Part shown: positions 7,117 to 14,581 of the stretch, one piece after another
Layout: each line of letters opens with the position of its first letter
Numbering within the stretch: position 1 is the first letter of the stretch
Assembly: GCF_019186805.1 (NCBI RefSeq)
Contig: NZ_CP066783.1
Coordinates: forward strand, 3,547,501 to 3,611,500
Reading direction: 5' to 3'
Length of the DNA stretch: 64,000 nt
Source of the DNA: Comamonas fluminis
GTDB lineage: Bacteria; Pseudomonadota; Gammaproteobacteria; Burkholderiales; Burkholderiaceae_C
Translations under genes and position numbers: made by a program
The notes under the pieces: model-generated
What the model was told of the DNA's origin: nothing
Seen by the model: the letters and a program-made list of their open reading frames with translations, nothing else
Databases searched by the model: none

Positions 7117-8004
7117 ATGAACAATGAAGAACTACTCTCCAGCCTTTCTGCCGCGCAGCGGCTGCGCCTGACATTTATAGAGTTTCGCGTGTGGTTCTAT
7201 GGCGCTGTGGCCCGCAAGCATGTGCTGGAGCGATTTGAAGTTGCCACCGCGGCAGGAACCCGCGACCTGATGCTCTACAAGCAACTGGCCCCCGAAAATG
7301 TGAGCTACGAGCACAAGCTCTATCTCTATCAGCCAACGTTCAAGCCGCTGTTTGCGCATGACCCCGAGAAGGTTCTGGCCGCACTGACATCCGGTGTCGC
7401 CGCCGCGGATTCCGGCACGGCCAGCGAAACCATTTCCTTCGCTGCACCCAGACGCCTGAACCAGCCAGACCTCTACACGCTGGCGACCGTCACCCGGGCG
7501 ATTCACAAGGGGCAGATTCTGGCGCTGACCTATCTGTCCATGAAAAAAGGTGCCGGCGCCCGGGTCATCGTGCCCCACTCGCTGGTGGACTCTGGACTGC
7601 GCTGGCACGTACGCGCCTTCGACCGCACCAAAGGGCATTTTCGCGACCTGGTGCTGACGCGCATGGAGGATGTTCGCGCATTGATGGACTGCAGCCCCCC
7701 TGCCCTGCCCGAGCGGATAGCCGCCGATACGCAGTGGAACCAGATGTTCAAGCTGACCTTGATTCCCCATCCATCGCGCCCGCACCCCGAGGTGATTGCC
7801 AAAGACTTTGGAATGCAGCAGGGGCGCTTGCAGGTTTCATTGCGCGGCGCTGTGGCCGGTTATGTGATGCGGCAGTGGCAGGTGGACTGCAGCCCGGATG
7901 CGCATCTGAACGGCCCCGAAGTCCGGCTGCGCCTGGCAGACCCCGCTGAACTGCACGGTGCAGGCAGCGCAGCACTGGCACCGGGCTACATCGTCAAGTC
8001 CTGA
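7117..8004 (+). CDS. WYL-domain transcriptional regulator, BrxR/CapW-like
   Basis: A 295-residue protein. The N-terminal ~90 residues look like the winged helix of BrxR/CapW-type regulators: RLRLTFIEFRVWFYGAV, then LERFEVATAAGTRDLMLYKQLAPENV. The WYL domain (about 125-200) includes a basic ligand face, ILALTYLSMKKGAGARVIVPHSLVDSG and WHVRAFD. A C-terminal WCX-like extension ends the protein. In the family, dimers repress anti-phage defence operons (BREX, CBASS) and sense a nucleic acid or nucleotide ligand through WYL. No such operon is evident here; its partner is the upstream HD hydrolase. The BrxR-like assignment is pattern-based. Confidence 0.75.
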   Translation: MNNEELLSSLSAAQRLRLTFIEFRVWFYGAVARKHVLERFEVATAAGTRDLMLYKQLAPENVSYEHKLYLYQPTFKPLFAHDPEKVLAALTSGVAAADSGTASETISFAAPRRLNQPDLYTLATVTRAIHKGQILALTYLSMKKGAGARVIVPHSLVDSGLRWHVRAFDRTKGHFRDLVLTRMEDVRALMDCSPPALPERIAADTQWNQMFKLTLIPHPSRPHPEVIAKDFGMQQGRLQVSLRGAVAGYVMRQWQVDCSPDAHLNGPEVRLRLADPAELHGAGSAALAPGYIVKS

Positions 8005-8035
8005 CCCTATTCAACGCCTGAAGGAGCGACTCAAG

Positions 8036-8524
8036 ATGCCGCAGAGCCTGCCCCAACCTTCCGCTGATTTGCCAGCGCAAGACAGTGAGTTGATCGAGCA
8101 CTCTGCGGATTTGATGCTTTTTGCACGCTATCTGCAGCGCCTGCCGACCCACGTCAAGGTCACAGTGAAAGACACCGAGCACGGCGCTGATGTGTATGCC
8201 ATTTACCGGAACGATGCTGGTGAATTTAGCTACCAGTTCGCACGGTTGATTCCGGATGAGAAAGGAGTCAGCACCCTGGGTAGCGATATTTATGCCGAAA
8301 TTCACAAGGCATTTCGAGCTGCCCTGCCCGCATCTGGCTATCTGGGTTTTCGTGGCTGTGGACGTTTTGCCATCGCACCGCTCATGCTCGTTGCCAAGCT
8401 GTACGAGCGTTATGGCAGAGGCATTTTCCTCGACGGAGATTCAAAACCGCGCCCGTGCACGGCCATTGAATCGCAATACGGCTGGCAGATCCGCAATTTC
8501 CGCACTGATGCACCACTGAGATAG
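8036..8524 (+). CDS. Hypothetical protein, same operon as the WYL regulator
   Basis: A 162-residue product from ATG 8036, with an AAGGAG ribosome site at about 8021, 31 nt after the WYL gene. No family is recognised. It appears soluble and globular, with a helical N-terminal part (ELIEHSADLMLFARYLQRLP), a beta-rich centre (VKVTVKDTEHGADVYAIYRND) and a second half containing GYLGFRGCGRFAIAPLMLVAKLYERYGRG. There is no signal peptide or transmembrane helix. Close spacing suggests co-expression with the HD-WYL pair. Confidence 0.65.
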   Translation: MPQSLPQPSADLPAQDSELIEHSADLMLFARYLQRLPTHVKVTVKDTEHGADVYAIYRNDAGEFSYQFARLIPDEKGVSTLGSDIYAEIHKAFRAALPASGYLGFRGCGRFAIAPLMLVAKLYERYGRGIFLDGDSKPRPCTAIESQYGWQIRNFRTDAPLR

Positions 8525-8551
8525 TTTCCCACCCGAAATACAGGAGGAGAG

Positions 8552-8806
8552 ATGTCCAAGCTAAAGTCCAGATTTCGCCCCAAGGCCCCCAAGCCACTGA
8601 AGCCTTCGGCACCTAAAACCTGGCATGTCGATATTCATGAATCTGAAGCCGACTGGGGCGTGCGACTGGATGAACGCCTTGTTTTTCCGACTGAAGAACA
8701 AGCCTTGGCATACGCCCAGAAATTCAACGAAGAAGCAGCAACATATGCCACTGCGCAGCAGTCGTTTCATGCCTTTGCATATTGCAAAAAGCTCACCAAA
8801 GAATAA
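8552..8806 (+). CDS. Small hypothetical protein
   Basis: An 84-residue product with a good ribosome site (AGGAGGAGAG just before ATG 8552). The first ~20 residues are rich in K, R and P and probably disordered. The rest alternates short strands and helices (HVDIHESEADWGVRLD, EEQALAYAQKFNEEAATYA). It is not recognised. It lies 27 nt after the preceding gene and 16 nt before the next, in a run of small genes that may be one transcript. Confidence 0.6.
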   Translation: MSKLKSRFRPKAPKPLKPSAPKTWHVDIHESEADWGVRLDERLVFPTEEQALAYAQKFNEEAATYATAQQSFHAFAYCKKLTKE

Positions 8807-8822
8807 ACCAGGGATTTAAAAA

Positions 8823-9095
8823 ATGACTGATAAGAAACTGATTGCGGAAGAAATTTCCACCATTCTGTGGGAACTGGACCCCATGACAACCTGCTGCAAC
8901 GCCAACGAAGGTATGGAGGATGAGTATTCCAGTGAAGCTGCTGAAATCACATCACTTGCGAACAGCGGAATGCCGGTTCGCCAAGCAGTTCAGGAGGTCT
9001 TTGAAAAATGGTTCTGGGAAGACTGCCTGACTTCCGGTTCAGCCCCTACCAAGCTTGATGTGATTTTAGAAAAAATCTCAAAAATTTCGCCGTAA
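8823..9095 (+). CDS. Small acidic hypothetical protein with DPMTTCC motif
   Basis: A 90-residue strongly acidic protein with a WELDPMTTCCNANEGMEDEYSSEA stretch followed by two amphipathic helices and a KWFWEDCL motif. The D-P-M-x-T-C-C plus DEY pattern occurs in small unknown proteins of many Proteobacteria, and acidic single-domain proteins of this size are sometimes immunity proteins, but no toxin gene is adjacent here. Function is not assigned. It starts 16 nt after the previous stop. Confidence 0.6.
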   Translation: MTDKKLIAEEISTILWELDPMTTCCNANEGMEDEYSSEAAEITSLANSGMPVRQAVQEVFEKWFWEDCLTSGSAPTKLDVILEKISKISP

Positions 9096-9177
9096 TTGCC
9101 TACACCGTATTTTCAGACCTGTGCAGAATAAACGGCACAGGCCCTCTCTTTAAAAATCTTTGAAAGGCTTGAAAAAC

Positions 9178-9405
9178 ATGGACAACAAAGAAGAGCTGGA
9201 AGTTTACCGAGGCATCAAAATCAAGATTCAGCAGTCTTTTGATGGCCTGCCCGGTTTTTACACCGCCATAGCAGGCACTTTTGATGGCGGTGACCGCGCC
9301 ATTCTCGACACGACCTGCTATGAAGAAATGATTGAGGCCATCGACGAATACTTCGAATGGAAAAAGCAACGTGATGCCGAAAGAGGCATTCCGCCCAAGC
9401 CCTGA
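9178..9405 (+). CDS. Small hypothetical protein
   Basis: A 75-residue product. ATG 9178 is chosen because of AAAGG about 10 nt upstream; an in-frame TTG lies at 9160. The sequence suggests a small beta-hairpin domain (EVYRGIKIKIQQSF, FYTAIAGTFDGGD) followed by a helix (CYEEMIEAIDEYFEWKKQRDAE). It is unrecognised. It is the last of the small-gene run and is followed by a strong terminator at 9439-9475. Confidence 0.6.
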   Translation: MDNKEELEVYRGIKIKIQQSFDGLPGFYTAIAGTFDGGDRAILDTTCYEEMIEAIDEYFEWKKQRDAERGIPPKP

Positions 9406-9438
9406 ATCATTCCCCAAGCAAAAAAGCTCGCTGCATGT

Positions 9439-9475
9439 AAAAAGCCGCCCGTTTTCACAAACTGGGCGGCTTTTC
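9439..9475. terminator. Bidirectional rho-independent terminator
   Basis: AAAGCCGCCC (9441-9450) pairs with GGGCGGCTTT (9464-9473), with A-rich and T-rich flanks on both sides. It lies between convergent genes (stop 9405 plus strand, stop 9500 minus strand) and can serve both. Confidence 0.9.
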
Positions 9476-9499
9476 TCTGGCCATGAAATCTCAAACTGT

Positions 9500-9718
9500 T
9501 CAGAAAGTGCGGCGAATCAGCGTACGCCCGGCGTCGGTGATATGCCAGTGCCGCTCGGTGTCCTGGGTCACCAGGCCACGCTCCAGCAGGCGTTTGGACA
9601 GGTAATCACGAGCGGCGGACCACAGCGATACGTCCTGCCCCATCTCCAGTTGCTTGAGGGTTTCCAATTCATCGACCGTTGGTTCATACACTGGTGCGCG
9701 ATAGACTGCGGTTTGCAT
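9500..9718 (-). CDS. Small winged-helix-like hypothetical protein
   Basis: A 72-residue product. The pattern LETLKQLEMGQDVSLWSAARDYLSKRLLERGLVT followed by HWHITDAGRTLIRR reads as the last helices and wing of a winged-helix fold, as in MarR/PadR-like 'restriction of growth by T-D-x-G' motifs. There is no separate effector domain. It is possibly a tiny DNA-binding protein. It is transcribed toward the shared terminator and diverges from the lrgA-like gene across a ~195 bp region. Confidence 0.6.
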   Translation of the reverse strand: MQTAVYRAPVYEPTVDELETLKQLEMGQDVSLWSAARDYLSKRLLERGLVTQDTERHWHITDAGRTLIRRTF

Positions 9719-9914
9719 GATGATTTCTCCTAAGCTCGTGCTATATCACTGGCTGCTCCGGCCCCGAAGCGCCTGAGATTCAAGATAGACCTGCGCGCCG
9801 TAGCGCGCAATAGCTGGCTTTCGGCTTTACCTAACTTCACGCCGCCTTTCAGACCCGTGGCTGAGCGCTGAACCCGGCGCTTGGCCGCTCTTATTTTTGG
9901 AGCTAGCTGCCGCC

Positions 9915-10307
9915 ATGCTGTATGCGCTTGCCACTCTTTTTGCCTTTAATTTACTGGGAGAGCTGCTGGTGCGTGTCTCTGGCCTGCCGTTGCCTGGCGC
10001 GCTGGTCGGCACGTTGCTGCTGCTGATAGGGCTGCTGTTCTACAAGCGCCTGCCCAAGCCGCTGGAAGACACCGCGCAGGTTTTGCTGCAGAACATGATG
10101 CTGCTGTTCATCCCCGTGATTGCGGGCGTAATGCTGGAGTTTGACCACCTGCGCCGCGAATGGCTGCCGTTTGTGCTGTCCTGCGTGGTGGGCGCAGCCG
10201 TCACATTTACCGCGACGGCGCTGACTTTTCGCTTTTTTCTTCAGCGCGAACGCGCCAAAAGCACCAAGGATGAAGCAGCAACCGGCAACGAGCAGGAGGC
10301 CGCATGA
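9915..10307 (+). CDS. lrgA: CidA/LrgA family membrane protein
   Basis: A 130-residue inner-membrane protein with four predicted hydrophobic helices and the family's conserved PLPGALVGTLLLLIGLL motif near the second helix. LrgA/CidA proteins are holin-like and influence murein hydrolase activity, autolysis and export of small metabolites such as pyruvate. ATG 9915 is used; an in-frame TTG at 9897 is less likely. The stop overlaps the start of the lrgB-like gene by 4 nt, which confirms the operon. The C-terminal cytoplasmic tail is charged. Confidence 0.85.
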   Translation: MLYALATLFAFNLLGELLVRVSGLPLPGALVGTLLLLIGLLFYKRLPKPLEDTAQVLLQNMMLLFIPVIAGVMLEFDHLRREWLPFVLSCVVGAAVTFTATALTFRFFLQRERAKSTKDEAATGNEQEAA

Positions 10308-11044
10308 ATACCCCCCTACTTGAACGCCTGTCCACCGCCTGGACCGGGCTGGCCAATGCATCGCCCCTGCCCTGGCTGGTACTGACCATGGTGGTCTATC
10401 TGGTGGCCATGGCCATCTACAAGAAAAGCGGCAGCCGCCCCATGCTGATTCCCGTGTTCACTGGGGTGCTGGTGGTGGTGGGCATCTTGGTGCTGACGGG
10501 TACGCCTTACGAGACCTACCGCAGCGGCGTATCGCTGCTGGGGCTGATGATTGGCCCGGCCACGGTGGCGCTGGCCATTCCGCTGTACGCACAGCGTGAA
10601 CGCATCAAGCAGCTGTGGCTGCCCATCAGCGTGGCCCTGCTGGTGGGCTGTGTAGTGGCGCTGTTTTCTGCGCTGGGCATAGCCTGGGCTTTTGGCGGCT
10701 CGGAAGCGACGCTGATTGCTGTAGCTCCCAAGTCGGCCACCATTCCCATCGCCCTGCCCATGGCCGAGCGCTTTGGCGGAACACCTTCGCTGGCGGCCGT
10801 GGCCGTGGCCATTACCGGCATCAGCGGCACCATGATGGCGCCGCTGCTGTGCCGCTTGCTGCGCCTTAAAGACCCTGCGGTGCAGGGCTTTGCCATTGGC
10901 CTGACGGCCCACGCCATTGGTACGGCTCGCTCCATTCAAATCAACCCCACGGCAGGCGCATTCTCGGCTCTGGCCATGGGCCTGAACGGCGTGGCGACGG
11001 CGGTGATGATGCCGCTGGTGCTGGCCATTACGCCCTGGATTTAG
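10304..11044 (+). CDS. lrgB: LrgB/CidB family membrane protein
   Basis: A 246-residue integral membrane protein with about seven hydrophobic helices. The LrgB signature is clear: GPATVALAIPLYAQRERIK, then APKSATIPIALPMAERFGG, TGISGTMMAPLL and GLTAHAIGTARSIQ. It is the usual partner of LrgA/CidA, involved in cell lysis control and, in plants and some bacteria, in glycolate/pyruvate transport. It is translationally coupled to lrgA by an ATGA overlap. No LytSR two-component pair is adjacent. Confidence 0.9.
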   Translation: MNTPLLERLSTAWTGLANASPLPWLVLTMVVYLVAMAIYKKSGSRPMLIPVFTGVLVVVGILVLTGTPYETYRSGVSLLGLMIGPATVALAIPLYAQRERIKQLWLPISVALLVGCVVALFSALGIAWAFGGSEATLIAVAPKSATIPIALPMAERFGGTPSLAAVAVAITGISGTMMAPLLCRLLRLKDPAVQGFAIGLTAHAIGTARSIQINPTAGAFSALAMGLNGVATAVMMPLVLAITPWI

Positions 11045-11048
11045 TCAT

Positions 11049-11090
11049 TTTTTGATAGCTGCTAGCGCTTTATTCATAAGGACTAGAGAC
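11049..11090. repeat. Intergenic hairpin of the GATAGCTGCTAGCGC type
   Basis: The word TTGATAGCTGCTAGCGCTTT with a following partly complementary CTAG stretch lies between the converging lrgB and DMT genes. Related words occur at 36867-36910 and 63859-63905. I associate this with a short intergenic repeat common in Comamonadaceae genomes; it may also act as a weak terminator. Confidence 0.55.
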
Positions 11091-11099
11091 TCAGAATTC

Positions 11100-12050
11100 C
11101 TATTTTTTAGGCCTGCGATAGGCCCAGACCGCCAGCAGAATCAGCACCATGCCCAGCGCCTGCACCGGTGCGGGGTGGTGGCCAAACCACAGCAAATCCA
11201 CCAGCACCGCCACGACGGGGTAGATAAAGGACAGACCCGCAATGGCCTGCGCGCTCAGGCGCTGAAAGGCGGCGTACATCAGCGTGTACATCCAGGCCGT
11301 GTGCACCAGCCCGAGCACCACCACTGCCGCCCAGGCCTTGGCTGAAAACTGCGCGCTGGTGGCCAGCTGCCAGGCCGGTGCGGCCAGCGCCAGCACACCG
11401 ATCACCATTTGCAGCATGGCAATCTGCGCCGGGGCCAGACGCTTGAGGCGCTGGGTGGCCAGCGTGGCCACGGCATACAAGGTGGCGGCAGCCAGCGTCA
11501 GCAGCACACCTGCCGCTGATGCAGCATGCCCGCCCTGCAGCAGCCCGCTGCTCAGCGTCACGCCTATCAGCGCCAGCAGCAACCAGGGCAGCTTACGCAC
11601 AGGCAGCGCCTCTTGCCCCAGCATCGCCGCCAGCAGCAGCAAGATAAAAGGCTGCACGTGATAGACCACGGTGGCCACGGCAATCGAGCTATAGCCATAG
11701 GCCGTGAACAAACACACCCAGTTCAGCACCAGCGCCAGCCCGCCCACTGCCAGCCAGAGCGATTCCGCCCGCGTAGGCCGCAGCCACTGGCGCGAATACG
11801 CCACCCAGGCCGCCAGCCCCAGTGCGCCCAGCAAGCAGCGCAGCCAGACCACCAGCATCACGGGCAGGCCGCTTTCCACCACCAGCAGGCCGATGGTGCC
11901 CGACAGCAGCATGGCCAGCACCATGCGCCAGCTGCCGCCCCGGGGCGGAGCTGCGGAGAGAATAGCGGGTGCTACAACCTGCGGGGTGGCCTGCGGGATG
12001 GCCTGCGTGGCGGCAGCGCCTGGGGCTTGGGTGAGTGGTGGTGTGTTCAT
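11100..12050 (-). CDS. DMT superfamily (EamA) exporter
   Basis: A 316-residue inner-membrane protein with ten hydrophobic segments in two EamA repeats, preceded by a ~35-residue Ala/Pro-rich cytoplasmic N-terminus. The final repeat contains the typical AGLSFIYPVVAVLVDLLWFGHHPAPVQALGM segment. DMT proteins export amino acids, purines or other metabolites by exchange with protons; the substrate is not predictable. The true start could be the internal Met near residue 42, which would remove the odd N-terminal tract. A LysR gene is divergent, so the pair is probably a regulator-exporter unit. Confidence 0.85.
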   Translation of the reverse strand: MNTPPLTQAPGAAATQAIPQATPQVVAPAILSAAPPRGGSWRMVLAMLLSGTIGLLVVESGLPVMLVVWLRCLLGALGLAAWVAYSRQWLRPTRAESLWLAVGGLALVLNWVCLFTAYGYSSIAVATVVYHVQPFILLLLAAMLGQEALPVRKLPWLLLALIGVTLSSGLLQGGHAASAAGVLLTLAAATLYAVATLATQRLKRLAPAQIAMLQMVIGVLALAAPAWQLATSAQFSAKAWAAVVVLGLVHTAWMYTLMYAAFQRLSAQAIAGLSFIYPVVAVLVDLLWFGHHPAPVQALGMVLILLAVWAYRRPKK

Positions 12051-12076
12051 GGCGTAAGCGTCGCGTATTGCGCACC

Positions 12077-12090
12077 ACGCATCAATGCGT
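12077..12090. promoter_or_regulatory. Palindrome between the DMT exporter and LysR gene
   Basis: ACGCAT-CA-ATGCGT is a perfect 6-bp-arm palindrome in the 107-bp divergent intergenic region. It is a candidate operator for the LysR protein; nothing else in the sequence confirms it. Confidence 0.35.
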
Positions 12091-12157
12091 CACCATGCAA
12101 ATCACCGTTGCGCCGTATTCAACAAAAACCGCTTTCAAAGCTGCTTACCCTGCCCCC

Positions 12158-13087
12158 ATGCTCACCGAACACACCTTGGTCCCCGAAATGCTGGTCTTCG
12201 CCAAAGTGGTGGAGCTGCGCGGCTTTGCCGCTGCGGCGCGCCAGCTGGGGCTGACCACCTCGGCCGTCAGCCGCAGCGTGGGCCGGCTGGAGGCGCACTG
12301 GGGCGCGCGCCTGTTGCATCGCACCACACGGTCTGTTTCGCTGACCGAACTGGGCGCCGAGGTCTATGCTGGTTGCGCCCAGATGGCCCGCCTGGCACGC
12401 GAGGTGCACGCCACCGCCGGCCACTATGGAGACACCCCGCGCGGCACGGTACGCATCAGCGCCCCGGTGGTGTTTGGCGACATCTGGCTGGCCCCGCAAC
12501 TGCCCGCGTTGCGCCAGCGCTGGCCGGCCGTGGAAATCTCCATGCAGCTGAGCGACCGCATGGTGGACCTGACCGAAGAAGGGCTGGATCTGGCCATCCG
12601 CATCACCACGCCCGCCCAGTTGCCCCCCGGCTTGGTGGCACGCGCGCTGCGCCCCGTGCGCTACATCGCCGTGGCGTCACCCGCCTGGCTGCAGCAGTTG
12701 CCCAGCCCCCTCACCCACCCGCGCGATCTGGCCGATCTTCCTTGCATCACCCTGGGCTATGGCGATTTTCAAAACCAGCTGCGCTGGGAGCCGGTGGCGG
12801 CCCATAACCCAGCCCCGGTCGAGCTTGCCGTGCACACCCCCATCACCGTGGCCAGCAGCACCGGGATCGTCACCCTGGCCCTGCAACACCAGGGCGTGGG
12901 CATTGCGGCCGACTTTGCAGCAGAGCAGGCCCTGGCCGATGGCCGCCTGGTGCAACTGCTGCCCGGCTGGCAACTGTGCGGCGGCTATGCCGAACGCACG
13001 GCCTATGCGCTGTACCCGCCCACGCGCCATCTGCCGCTGAAAGTGCGAGCCTTGATTGACCATTTGGTGCAGGGAGAGGGAAATTGA
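12158..13087 (+). CDS. LysR family transcriptional regulator
   Basis: A 309-residue LTTR. The N-terminal HTH is visible as GFAAAARQLGLTTSAVSRSVGRLEAHWGARLLHRTTR, followed by the linker helix and a periplasmic-binding-like effector domain from residue ~95. Its R-x-V-S-LT-E-LG segment places it near the CrgA/DsdC-like group that commonly controls adjacent exporters. ATG 12158 is chosen so that the HTH starts near residue 10; frames further upstream encode no LTTR sequence. It is divergent from the DMT exporter, its probable target. Confidence 0.9.
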   Translation: MLTEHTLVPEMLVFAKVVELRGFAAAARQLGLTTSAVSRSVGRLEAHWGARLLHRTTRSVSLTELGAEVYAGCAQMARLAREVHATAGHYGDTPRGTVRISAPVVFGDIWLAPQLPALRQRWPAVEISMQLSDRMVDLTEEGLDLAIRITTPAQLPPGLVARALRPVRYIAVASPAWLQQLPSPLTHPRDLADLPCITLGYGDFQNQLRWEPVAAHNPAPVELAVHTPITVASSTGIVTLALQHQGVGIAADFAAEQALADGRLVQLLPGWQLCGGYAERTAYALYPPTRHLPLKVRALIDHLVQGEGN

Positions 13088-13156
13088 CAAAAATATGCTC
13101 ATAAAAAATAATTTTTGAATCATCTTTAAAACTGGATGACAAAAAAGGATACGAGC

Positions 13157-14164
13157 ATGCAGATACGGAAAGAAATGTTTTTAACTTTTCCCTTGCAATT
13201 TTTTCTAATATTAGGGTTAATGCTGAAACCAGCCATCGCCAGTGAATATCAAGTTGATATCGGTTGGGTGCCAGGGTTTATGTCTGAATACAATAATAAA
13301 CAGACATATATTGCAGATGCATCCGGCAAGGTTATTACGCATTTCGGCGGTAGAAACATTGCAGGCGGAGAATTAGGCACCGGTGTGCAGAATTCTCCCA
13401 GATCGGATTTTCAAATACCAAGTTCCATGCTGGTCACATGGCTTTCTTTTCAAGATGGCAACTTTTGGCAAGCCCAAATAAATTTACCCAAAGAAGCCAT
13501 ATCCAAATTATTAAATGAGAAAATTCAAGGCGTTTTTGTTTCCAAGCCCTCTCAGAAAATTCGAAGATATGACCGAATTGTGGTGAATTCTGGACCGGAA
13601 GGAAAAGTTTATATTTTTCTCGGTGGTGCAGACATCAAATTCATTGGAGCGTATCAAGGACATAAAATAGATATTCCTTGGGAAACACATATACAACAGA
13701 CTTGGTCCAATTCACCAGCACAAGCCATTACCAAAGATCAATATGTGACAAGGGTTAAGGCATCCCGTAAAAACGCCCTCAAAAAGGCCGAATCATTCAA
13801 TGAAAAAATATTCCACCCCGTCCAATGGAAATTAAACACAAACTCACCAAAAAAATTGATTGCATATACTGCAAAGATGATGAATGGAGAAGATCAAACC
13901 GTTTTAAATAATGTGGATAGCACCACTTTAAACTATATCCCAAAACTATTTATATTGGATGTAAAAGAAGGATCGGTCAAATCACGTTACCGCGTCACAT
14001 TGGATGCGGATATTGACTCAATTTTCCATGCAAATTTTAATGCTCAAGATCTTGTGAATTTCACTATAGATTTTTCCAGCCCCAATGAAGCCCATTTATA
14101 TGTAGAACAAGGGGGCAAGAGAGTGGAATTTAAAAAAATAGATATTGAGGAAATGGGCCTATAA
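13157..14164 (+). CDS. AT-rich secreted protein of unknown function, DUF2931-like
   Basis: A 335-residue protein with a signal peptide (basic MQIRKE, hydrophobic FPLQFFLILGLMLK, cleavage after AIAS). ATG 13157 is preferred to 13136 because AAAAGGA lies 7 nt upstream. The mature start YQVDIGWVPGF-MSEY resembles DUF2931-type envelope proteins, some of which occur near type VI effectors; this link is weak. A second part (about 215-335) is a separate beta-rich domain. Base composition is markedly AT-rich against GC-rich neighbours on both sides, and it has no operon partner, so recent horizontal acquisition is likely. Confidence 0.7.
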   Translation: MQIRKEMFLTFPLQFFLILGLMLKPAIASEYQVDIGWVPGFMSEYNNKQTYIADASGKVITHFGGRNIAGGELGTGVQNSPRSDFQIPSSMLVTWLSFQDGNFWQAQINLPKEAISKLLNEKIQGVFVSKPSQKIRRYDRIVVNSGPEGKVYIFLGGADIKFIGAYQGHKIDIPWETHIQQTWSNSPAQAITKDQYVTRVKASRKNALKKAESFNEKIFHPVQWKLNTNSPKKLIAYTAKMMNGEDQTVLNNVDSTTLNYIPKLFILDVKEGSVKSRYRVTLDADIDSIFHANFNAQDLVNFTIDFSSPNEAHLYVEQGGKRVEFKKIDIEEMGL

Positions 14165-14523
14165 AACGGGTCGGAAGCCACCTGGGCGCCACTCCAGCAC
14201 AGATACAGCCCCGCCATGCCCTGCTTCACCTTCACCATGTCCGGTTGTCCCCATTCCCCCTGCCCAAGCTTGTGGACAAGCGCGATGCGGCATCTGGATA
14301 AGCCTCCTAAGTCTTTGTTTCGCAATGACTTCGCAGTTGCCGCTTAAATTTTAGGCAAATCCACAATCCAGCGGACCCAGCCTGTGAACTATGCAATTCA
14401 TAGCAGCTCACGCAATCTGGAAAAGCGCTGCAGACCAAGTTCTCCCCAATCCGGCGCTACAAGCTTGTGGACAAGCCCTCACCTTGGTTTGAATAACTGG
14501 CTTAAGCCATTGATTCCACGCAA
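14165..14523. other. Intergenic region with two GCTTGT-GG-ACAAGC palindromes (DnaA-box-like)
   Basis: No gene is seen in ~360 bp. The 14-bp perfect palindrome GCTTGTGGACAAGC occurs twice, at 14268-14281 and 14463-14476, both preceded by CAA. Each contains TTGTCCACA on one strand, one mismatch from the TTATCCACA DnaA box. Partial matches (TCTGGATAA near 14293, AAATCCACA near 14358) lie between them. A DnaA-binding patch is possible; so is an unrelated dispersed hairpin. Confidence 0.45.
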
Positions 14524-14562
14524 AAAAGCCATGGCTGATTATTTTTTTATCAGCCATGGCTT
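14524..14562 (-). terminator. Rho-independent terminator of tenA
   Basis: AAGCCATGGCTGAT (14526-14539) and ATCAGCCATGGCTT (14549-14562) form a 14-bp stem. On the minus strand it is followed by a T-run and lies 20 nt beyond the tenA stop. Confidence 0.9.
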
Positions 14563-14581
14563 CAGATACGCAAAAGACGAC

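Noticed and set aside
8823..9405. Toxin-antitoxin pair formed by the two small genes
   Set aside because: Neither product resembles a known toxin or antitoxin and the gap is 82 nt rather than an overlap; no support beyond size.
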